This document shows, piece by piece, positions 56,578-64,000 of a DNA stretch of 64,000 nucleotides. Numbering within the stretch: position 1 is the first letter of the stretch; each line of letters starts with the position of its first letter. This DNA is from Acheta domesticus (lineage: Eukaryota > Arthropoda > Insecta > Orthoptera > Gryllidae). The stretch is taken from contig JAHLJT010009355.1 in NCBI GenBank assembly GCA_031308135.1, positions 1,115,217-1,179,216 of the forward strand, written 5' to 3'. Both the position numbers and the translations under genes were made by a program. The notes beneath the pieces were generated by a model. It was not told the origin of the DNA. It did not search any database and saw nothing but the letters and a program-made list of their open reading frames with translations.

Positions 56578-58575
56578 CTACAATACTTTACGCAAAATGT
56601 GGGCTGTTCCAAATAAAGCAATTTCTTGCACTTCCCAGTCTTTTGAATTACCTGGGAGTTTAGACAAGTTCTTACTCAAATTTTGCGGAACAAATCCCAG
56701 AGCTCCGATAACTATCGGGACGACCTGTGCTTTTACGCCCCACATTCGGCTGATCTCGATTTCCAAACTCTTGTATTTAAGACGTTTCTCTGCCTCCTTG
56801 GTAACGACGTTTTGATCGCAAGGTACCGCAACATCGATAAGTAAACACGATTTTTTCGACAAATCCCGGATAACTATATCCGGTTTGTTTGCCGCTATCG
56901 TGCGATCAGTTTGAATTTGTTGGTCGTACAATATCGTACACAATCCAACAGACGTCACCGGTTTTGGTGAGTGTTCGTACCACTTGGGGCATGTGTTTGG
57001 AACTTCGAGGGCGGTACAGATCTGCCAGTGGAGGTAGCTACACACCCTGTCATGTCTTTTCAGGTATTCCGTCTTTGCTAGGATTGGACAAGCTGAGACA
57101 ATATGATCAATGGTTTCTACTTGCTCCAGGCAAATGCGGCATTTATCATCTTGGGAGATTTTGAGAACCGCTTTATCATAATGTCGTGTTCTCAAGGCCT
57201 GATCTTGGGCAGCTATTACAAGTGCTTCCGATTCTGGCTTCATTCTTCCCCTTTTAAGCCACATAAATGATTGATCTTTATTGATCTGCACCTTGTCCAT
57301 TCTTTTTAGGTATTGTCCGTGGAGTGGTTTGTCTCTCCACGATTTCTTTAACATTTTTTGTGTTTCACACTTCATGTTTAGCAGCATCAGAAGTTCAGTG
57401 TCTGTGTTATTCGACGTGTCTTGCTTAGTTTTCTTCGCAATGCTTCTAGCTACACTAACAATGCCTCTGTTTCCCATTCTTCGGTCAGATTTCATGATCT
57501 GCATCATTAGAGGGTCATCTTGATGGCTGACTACATACTTTCCCATCCCGACTATTGCGTTGTGCCAGGAGGCCTCAATTTGTCTGAGGCCTCTTCCTCC
57601 TTCCTTACGTGACACATAAAGTCTATGTATATCAGCTCGAGGGTGGGCAACATGATGCATTGTTAGCAGTTTTCTGGTTTTTCGATCCATGGTGCGAATT
57701 TCTTGCTCAGTCCAGTCCACTAGTCCAAAACTGTATTCGGCTACAGGTACCGCCAAACTACCTATTGCAGAAATTTTATTCCTGGAATTCAGAGCGGACT
57801 GCAGGACCAGTCTCACTCTCCTATAATACTCCCTACGAATTCTCTCTTTCATTCTGTCATTCGAGATGGTTTCACATTCTTCAATGCCCAGATATTTGTA
57901 AGTTTTACCTGGCTCAAGATCTTGAATCACAGTGTGCGTATCAATTTCAATATTCTCAGACGTTGTGAGTTTCCCTCTTTTTAAATTGATTTTTGCACAC
58001 TTGTCAAGACCAAACTTCATGCAGATGTCATTGCTAAAGTCATTCACGACAGACAGCATTTGGGAGAGAATCGCTTCATTCTTAGCAAACACTTTCAGAT
58101 CATCCATGTAAAACAAATGTGATACTGGCCTTTCATCACCATGGAGCTTAAAACCAAAGTCAGCTTGCGACAACTGTCTCGATAGTGGGATCAAACTAAT
58201 GCAAAACAGCAGAGGGGATAGTGAATCTCCTTGAAAAATACCTCTGTTAATCTGAATACTTCTGGTTTCTACTGCTTCCTTTCCGCTGTGGATTAGTAAC
58301 CTGGTACTCCACGACTTCATGCTAGCCTTGCAAAATTCAATAAGTCTAGGATGAAATCGATAGATCTCCAGAGTCTTCAAAATCCAATCGTGTGGTACAC
58401 TATCAAAGGCCTTTTGGTAGTCAATCCATGCCATGCTCAAATTACGTTTTCGTTTCTTTACATCATTCAAGATGACTTTATTCAGGAGCAAGATTTCCTT
58501 ACAGCCATAAGAGCCTTTACGACATCCTTTTTGTTCAGCTGGCATTAGATGATTCTTATCTAGATGTCTGTACAT
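56578..58575 (-). CDS. R4-type reverse transcriptase / restriction-like endonuclease (partial ORF)
   Basis: 665 codons with no internal stop. The reverse transcriptase has motif A with D52 (WIDYQKAFDSVP, 50-61), motif B (INRGIFQGDSLSPLLF, 109-124), the catalytic YMDD at 156-159, and YKYLGIEE (226-233). A CCHC knuckle follows at C479, C482, H491, C496. The endonuclease has PD at 565-566, a D at 571 and LLIDVAVPCD at 578-587, then the C-terminal GTAHILRKVL. It would copy RNA onto target DNA nicked by the endonuclease. All catalytic residues look intact. The Met at 58575 is not the native start: the upstream frame (YRPITCLPVLYKVITS, about 58595-58645) is joined by a frameshift, so the protein lacks its N-terminus. 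Confidence 0.9.
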   Translation of the reverse strand: MYRHLDKNHLMPAEQKGCRKGSYGCKEILLLNKVILNDVKKRKRNLSMAWIDYQKAFDSVPHDWILKTLEIYRFHPRLIEFCKASMKSWSTRLLIHSGKEAVETRSIQINRGIFQGDSLSPLLFCISLIPLSRQLSQADFGFKLHGDERPVSHLFYMDDLKVFAKNEAILSQMLSVVNDFSNDICMKFGLDKCAKINLKRGKLTTSENIEIDTHTVIQDLEPGKTYKYLGIEECETISNDRMKERIRREYYRRVRLVLQSALNSRNKISAIGSLAVPVAEYSFGLVDWTEQEIRTMDRKTRKLLTMHHVAHPRADIHRLYVSRKEGGRGLRQIEASWHNAIVGMGKYVVSHQDDPLMMQIMKSDRRMGNRGIVSVARSIAKKTKQDTSNNTDTELLMLLNMKCETQKMLKKSWRDKPLHGQYLKRMDKVQINKDQSFMWLKRGRMKPESEALVIAAQDQALRTRHYDKAVLKISQDDKCRICLEQVETIDHIVSACPILAKTEYLKRHDRVCSYLHWQICTALEVPNTCPKWYEHSPKPVTSVGLCTILYDQQIQTDRTIAANKPDIVIRDLSKKSCLLIDVAVPCDQNVVTKEAEKRLKYKSLEIEISRMWGVKAQVVPIVIGALGFVPQNLSKNLSKLPGNSKDWEVQEIALFGTAHILRKVL

Positions 58576-59500
58576 TTTGTCAGCTATGGCCTGAAGTTAT
58601 AACTTTGTACAGAACTGGCAGACAAGTAATTGGCCTGTAGTTTCTTCGCCAAAGAGCTGTCTCCCGCTTTGGGTAGCAAATACGTGATGCCGCGTGTGAG
58701 CCATTCCGGGATTTCCTTTGGGTTTTCAAAAATTTTATTAACAGCCTTTGCTAGATGAGAATGTATTGCTGTTAATTTCTAATCAATAAATCTGGATTTT
58801 ATCAATCCGGGTGACTTCCAGTTTCCCATGTTCTTAATTGCTTGGAAGAGGTCCTCTTCCGAGAATTGGTGAACATCTTCCACTGTTTCTTCTACAAGTT
58901 CCATCGGCAGCATTCAACTTCAGATTGAAGCCATGATGCGTCTTTGTTGTAGGATCTGCTCTCCTCCCAGATTCCTGCCCAAAACGCTTCGACGTCTTCT
59001 TTTGAAGGAGTGACAGCTTTGGCCATTCGGTTTTGAGTCAGATTGCGATAGAATCTCTTCGCGTCTGTTGCAAACAACCGGTTCTGTACCGGAAATCTAT
59101 TCTACGGTTGTAACGTCTAATTCTTTGAGCCATGCTGAATTTTCTCTTTTAGCTTTTCAACTACCATTAGCCTGCTGGTGTCATTTTCAATTTGGTATTT
59201 TTGTTCAACATTGAATATTTTTTCGTTGAACTTTAGAGGTGTGCATTGATTTAGAAGATGCCTCAGCTAAGAGTGATATTTTCGCGCCGGGTGTCGGCTA
59301 TCCGTTTCCTAATTCTGTTCAACCATGGGGGTACAGAGCTGTTTATTCTGTTTTGCTGTCGGCCGTCGGTGTTCTGGGCTGCCCCAAAATTATCTGAGAT
59401 ACTAGATATCCAGTTGCATATATGATGTGATTTGATTTCAGTAATATCTAGATCTCTGCCTGGGTCTCCACCACCTCATTTAAGACAGAATTCACTGTTT
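58576..59500 (-). pseudogene. Decayed N-terminal half of the R4-type ORF
   Basis: Homology blocks are spread over frames on the minus strand: YRPITCLPVLYKVITS (about 58600-58645), then upstream ATDAKRFYRNLTQNR and PSKEDVEAFWAGIWEE (58970-59077), MAQRIRRYNR (near 59130), PPWLNRIRKRI (about 59300-59335), and NSVLNEVVETQAEI (about 59450-59490). This order (R-rich N-terminus, FWxxIW segment, then fingers) is usual for R4 ORFs. At least two frameshifts separate the blocks, so the element is not autonomous as it stands. Confidence 0.75.
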
Positions 59501-60433
59501 CATCATCTTTAGCTTTGCAGTTTTCGTATATTTCTCCCACGTTCGCGAGATTCAACGGAAGTTGAACTACTTCTTTCTTCTCGGCGAACACAGGGGGGGG
59601 AAGGAGATTTCCCGCATTATGTCCTTATCGTTAATTCATTGCCAGATGAATCTTTCACCACTGACCGTGTGTTTCACTGGAAAGAGAGAACCTCCCGGGA
59701 TCATCATTTCAATCTACATGTTCGTCCCATGTGGGTTTGTTCGAGTCGAAGTATAAAGAAATACTCAACTCCGCATTTCTCTCATGTCAGCAAGTTGTGC
59801 TGCTGTGAATTTGTCCACTGCTGAGTAGTATCGTCGTTGACTGCAAGCTCTTTGAGTGCTAGGGTAGGTTCTGATATCCGGGTTCCCCGCTCTCCCATAC
59901 CTTGAAACTTCTATTTCCATTAGCCCGCCATTTTTCGCTTTTGCTAGTAAAAGCGCTCACATCACCTCCTTTAATTCATTCCCGGGTTCCATCTCTGACG
60001 ATGGCTTCGAGCTACTGCCGGCTCTGGGTCCTGGGACTTAACATCCGTGGGATGCAGACGTCGACAAGGTGACTTAGCTCGGTTCTGAGCAGGTAGGGGA
60101 CATTGGTAGAAACAAGGCACGTTAGGTTCATTCATTGCTGTTCTATCCATTTTGCTCATTGGTTTCGTGTGCAGGATTCGCAGGAATGCAATTCGAGTCA
60201 CAGATCACACTTAACCTCGGGTTTGTTTACTGCCATCCGTTACTGCGACCCACAGTGGCCTCGTGGCATCCCCCCCAGGGTACCAGCAAGGGGTCCCTCC
60301 GATCGCCAGTCGCATTACTACCCTACGGGTTTTTCACTGACTGCTTGAGCAGCCTCCTCGCTGGCTAATGGCAAGGTTCGGGCCTCCACTCTAATCAATG
60401 GCCCTGGTGTGCAACCCAGTTTCTCTCCTGTAA
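59501..60433. other. Gene-free stretch, possible element 5' region
   Basis: No clear protein homology. It may hold the 5' UTR or N-terminus of the R4-type element, but I cannot show this. Confidence 0.3.
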
Positions 60434-61433
60434 NNNNNNNNNNNNNNNNNNNNNNNNNNNNNNNNNNNNNNNNNNNNNNNNNNNNNNNNNNNNNNNNNNN
60501 NNNNNNNNNNNNNNNNNNNNNNNNNNNNNNNNNNNNNNNNNNNNNNNNNNNNNNNNNNNNNNNNNNNNNNNNNNNNNNNNNNNNNNNNNNNNNNNNNNNN
60601 NNNNNNNNNNNNNNNNNNNNNNNNNNNNNNNNNNNNNNNNNNNNNNNNNNNNNNNNNNNNNNNNNNNNNNNNNNNNNNNNNNNNNNNNNNNNNNNNNNNN
60701 NNNNNNNNNNNNNNNNNNNNNNNNNNNNNNNNNNNNNNNNNNNNNNNNNNNNNNNNNNNNNNNNNNNNNNNNNNNNNNNNNNNNNNNNNNNNNNNNNNNN
60801 NNNNNNNNNNNNNNNNNNNNNNNNNNNNNNNNNNNNNNNNNNNNNNNNNNNNNNNNNNNNNNNNNNNNNNNNNNNNNNNNNNNNNNNNNNNNNNNNNNNN
60901 NNNNNNNNNNNNNNNNNNNNNNNNNNNNNNNNNNNNNNNNNNNNNNNNNNNNNNNNNNNNNNNNNNNNNNNNNNNNNNNNNNNNNNNNNNNNNNNNNNNN
61001 NNNNNNNNNNNNNNNNNNNNNNNNNNNNNNNNNNNNNNNNNNNNNNNNNNNNNNNNNNNNNNNNNNNNNNNNNNNNNNNNNNNNNNNNNNNNNNNNNNNN
61101 NNNNNNNNNNNNNNNNNNNNNNNNNNNNNNNNNNNNNNNNNNNNNNNNNNNNNNNNNNNNNNNNNNNNNNNNNNNNNNNNNNNNNNNNNNNNNNNNNNNN
61201 NNNNNNNNNNNNNNNNNNNNNNNNNNNNNNNNNNNNNNNNNNNNNNNNNNNNNNNNNNNNNNNNNNNNNNNNNNNNNNNNNNNNNNNNNNNNNNNNNNNN
61301 NNNNNNNNNNNNNNNNNNNNNNNNNNNNNNNNNNNNNNNNNNNNNNNNNNNNNNNNNNNNNNNNNNNNNNNNNNNNNNNNNNNNNNNNNNNNNNNNNNNN
61401 NNNNNNNNNNNNNNNNNNNNNNNNNNNNNNNNN
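60434..61433. other. Assembly gap (1000 N)
   Basis: Exactly 1000 N. Its length is a placeholder. Confidence 0.99.
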
Positions 61434-62714
61434 GAATGTTTTATGGCACCGGGGCGAGGGGAGACCTTTTGTTCGGGACCTCAGGCGACCCAACTATTTG
61501 GAATAGTTCGCGGCGCGTGCCCGTCCGGTTTTTTGGCTGTCACTCGCGCTGGGAGCTCAAAGTTGTAATTCACTGCAACCTTCGGGGGTACAACGATCAT
61601 GTCTCACACCCTTCTTGACCGACTTTCTTCGATAAACAAAGAGGGTTTTTGGAATGAGACAGAGTAAGGAAAATTCCCAGAATCGCCGGAGCTGGTTGGC
61701 TAAAAAAAGAGTTAAGACGCCATCAACACTCAACCAATCAGGGGTAGAATTCTGTGGGGAAGGGATGATTTCGAATATCTGCGAAAATTTGGGAGGAAAC
61801 AGAGGAACAGCACACAAAGTGAGGGTACGAGGGACTGGGTGACGAGAGCTGAGGAGGGAGGGTCGAGGTACCTCGGGCATCGCGTGCTCTGGGGAGCGAT
61901 TTTGGATTGCCCCGTGCAATCCAATTCTGTCTTGCTTAATCCTCGATAGCCGAGAGAAACTCTTTCCGAGTATCAATTTTTGAACTCTGCCACCACTGGC
62001 TATTTGACCGATACTCTCCGAGATTTGTGCTCGCATAGAGCTTATTGGAACTCTCAGATCGTGCTGTGTGACATTGTGCGTGAGATACGCGATCGCTCGT
62101 GATTTGGGCCAACGAAGGGGGCCGTCGCCGCAGCCCGCGCCGCCGCCCGTGCCGACACCACCCCGTGTTGCGGCCCACGCGCCGGCGAGCGGTCCCTTCG
62201 GCTTTGGAAGGCCGACCCGCCGCCGCGGCCAGCTGCCACCGGTGCCATTTGATGCCTGTTCAGCACCGTCATTATCAGGCATTGTATTTGGTCAACGACC
62301 GTACAAAGACTTTTTCTGTGAATTGCGGTGCCGCGCTGAGGCACGTAATCGCCAGTCCCAGAGGGCGAATGATCGTTTCCTTTATGTAATCAGTAGAATA
62401 ATTGCATTGTGAATTCTTTTTTTGCTTTTCTCTTAGATTTAAGTTCTTTTTGTTCCTAACCAGAGCTCACTAGGTAGGGCATTTCTTCTGAAACTCCTTG
62501 TGTAACTTCTCCGGCCTATCGTTAGGCGGAAATAAACTTTCTATTGTGTTACCAGTCACCCAAATTGTTATTGTCATTATATTGCACCTTGCAGTTCCTT
62601 CCATCACCGCCTATTTTCAGAAAGGTAACAAAATTGACTGACTGAGCTAGGCCCGGGCCGCCCTCACGGATTTCCGGCGCTCCCACGCCGCCGGGGACCG
62701 CGTGCGGTGTGTGA
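61434..62714. other. Gene-free stretch with CpG-rich core
   Basis: 62100-62250 is CpG-rich, with (CCG) runs. Open frames on both strands overlap and none has a recognisable domain. An AATAAA lies at 62530-62536 in sequence that could be a transcript end, but no gene leads into it. Confidence 0.35.
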
Positions 62715-63252
62715 CAATATATAAGGTAAACTCCGATACCATATGATCGATCTCCATGAAAGTTGGCACTTCTAGGTTTTTTCACCCAGAAGGTTTATGT
62801 TGTGTTAATTCTGTTGCGACTCCCCTACACGGGGATGTAGAACAAATTCACGTCAAATACAACCTGCAGCACTCGGCACCATTTTTAATCTGTATCGTGA
62901 AATAACTCCTAAACGAAGCGTTCGAGGGCATTTAAAACTAAACGTTTCTCATACCGTTATCTAGAAGATGAGATCTTCATGAACATTCTATTATGTTTTT
63001 GCTGGACCGGTGCTTCTCGATATTACCTCACCTGCTCAGAGACGCGCAGAATCTGCAAGTAAATATGAATGACAGGGACAGAGAGAGCAAGTGGCACAGA
63101 CACAGAGAGACTGAGACCGGGACAGAGAGATACGGAGAGGTAGAGAGAGAGAGAGAGACACAGACAGACAGAGGAGGGGGAGATACAGAGAGAACGGGAG
63201 ATGGAAGGGGAAAAGATGAAGAACAGGACGACTTCTGCTATGTTCCGCTAGT
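62715..63252 (+). repeat. Dispersed repeat family B, copy 3
   Basis: Starts after 'gacaatatat' with aaggtaaactccg, has the core word ctaaacgaagcgttc at 62909-62923, and ends TTCCGCTAGT at 63252. An extra segment of about 30 bp in the GA tract ('gcaagtggcacagacacaga' near 63087) is absent from copy 2. Confidence 0.85.
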
Positions 63253-64000
63253 TTGCAATGTGATTGAAGGAAACTATTAAATATTTTAGAAGTAACCTGA
63301 CTTGTCTCCACAAAAATATTACTTCATATCCAATTTTATGAATTCTTGTGTGAATATATTTTAAGGTTTTTAAATGTAGAAAGTACTTAAACATTTTCTT
63401 GTTTTCATAATTATAAACGACCTTTTGTGTTGCAAGAAATCGTTCATAATAGAACGTTTTACGACACAGATGATGACGTATTGGATTTTAAGGCAATGAA
63501 TGATTGCGTCATCACACATTCAGCCAATCGCAGTGACAGAATCTAGGGGGGGGTTAGAGGTACGCGGAACAGCCGACCTCCGTTTTCTTGCACGGATGCC
63601 AAGTACCCGAGACATCACAGGACAGTAGTTTCTCAAAATTAAGTTTGATTCTCTCATATATTTTTCATACTGTTATACAAAAAAATAGCGTATGCAACTC
63701 GTTTTAATGCTGCTTCATCGCATTCTTAGGAATTTGAAAACTCGCTCCTACCGTCGCTCTTTTTGAAAACATGTACTCGTGCAATAAAGCATAAGATTAT
63801 GAAGTAATTGCATAATTTACTGTGATTGTTTTTTGTTGTTGAGGTCCTTTCCGTGGGGAGAGTTGGGAAGATGCTTCGCTTGAAGAACTATTTCAACAAC
63901 CTATATTTCTGCAATTGCACAACTTATATAAGACAACAGACTTTAAAACATGATTGCAACGTAAAAATAGGCAGTAAGAGAAAGCTGGAGTTCCCATAAA
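62723..64000 (+). repeat. Duplicated segment, copy 2 (cut by window end)
   Basis: Same as 47853-49107, same orientation, still matching at the last base. Differences include a one-base change in the AT run, the extra GA segment, and single substitutions throughout. Confidence 0.95.

Larger units (their letters stand above)
56475..59500 (-). mobile_element. R4/Dong-type non-LTR retrotransposon, nearly full ORF
   Basis: Single-ORF element: decayed N-terminal region (about 58576-59500), reverse transcriptase plus zinc knuckle and endonuclease (56578-58575), a 3' UTR of about 100 bp, and (TAA)n at the 3' end. Dong-type elements of the R4 clade insert in (TAA)n and cut with a C-terminal restriction-like enzyme, which fits the 3' flank. 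The 5' end is not defined; it may extend toward the gap at 60434. Confidence 0.9.

Overview
The window looks like repeat-dense, non-coding DNA from an animal nuclear genome, most likely an arthropod and probably an insect. The support is an R4/Dong-type non-LTR retrotransposon beside (TAA)n tracts, a DUF4817-like mariner-type helix-turn-helix relic, tRNA-derived SINEs and many short inverted-repeat elements in an AT-rich background cut by very GC-rich, CpG-rich blocks. The species cannot be fixed from the sequence. I see no convincing host protein-coding gene. Nearly all long open frames lie in GC-rich simple repeats or palindromes, which stay open on both strands by composition. Two exactly 1000-base N runs (11087-12086 and 60434-61433) are scaffold gaps.

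Layout. 1-13 kb: a candidate solo LTR, dispersed repeats of families A and B, a 674-bp inverted-repeat element flanked by TTA, CpG-rich blocks with CCG and polypyrimidine arrays, a tRNA-derived SINE, and a degenerate C-rich minisatellite running into the first gap. 13-26 kb: an R4-type endonuclease fragment abutting (TTA)n, a 600-bp CCGCCC-type array, a second family A copy, two degenerate hammerhead-like motifs, a hairpin repeat (family D), a long-TIR element and a third family A copy. 27-32 kb: a 5'-truncated LINE, a DUF4817 relic and a 1.2-kb candidate element bounded by short TIRs and direct repeats. 33-43 kb: four foldback elements of one family (F), a second SINE copy, a 575-bp hAT-like MITE with a near-perfect 8-bp target duplication, and an 800-bp G-rich minisatellite. 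43-48 kb: an inverted plus tandem repeat cluster (family E) enclosing further copies of other families. 47.8-49.1 kb is repeated almost unchanged at 62.7-64.0 kb. 55-59.5 kb: a nest of three R4-clade fragments, including the only substantial protein-coding frame (665 codons).

The coding content is therefore parasitic: reverse transcriptase with a C-terminal restriction-like endonuclease (R4 clade), a second LINE C-terminus, and a transposase DNA-binding domain. The rest is non-autonomous elements that would depend on enzymes encoded elsewhere. The most unusual observations are the foldback family F, whose two strands encode nearly the same peptide; two repeat families (A and B) that share a core and a terminal CGCTAGT; R4 fragments broken inside their ORF exactly at TAA tracts; and three hammerhead-like motifs.
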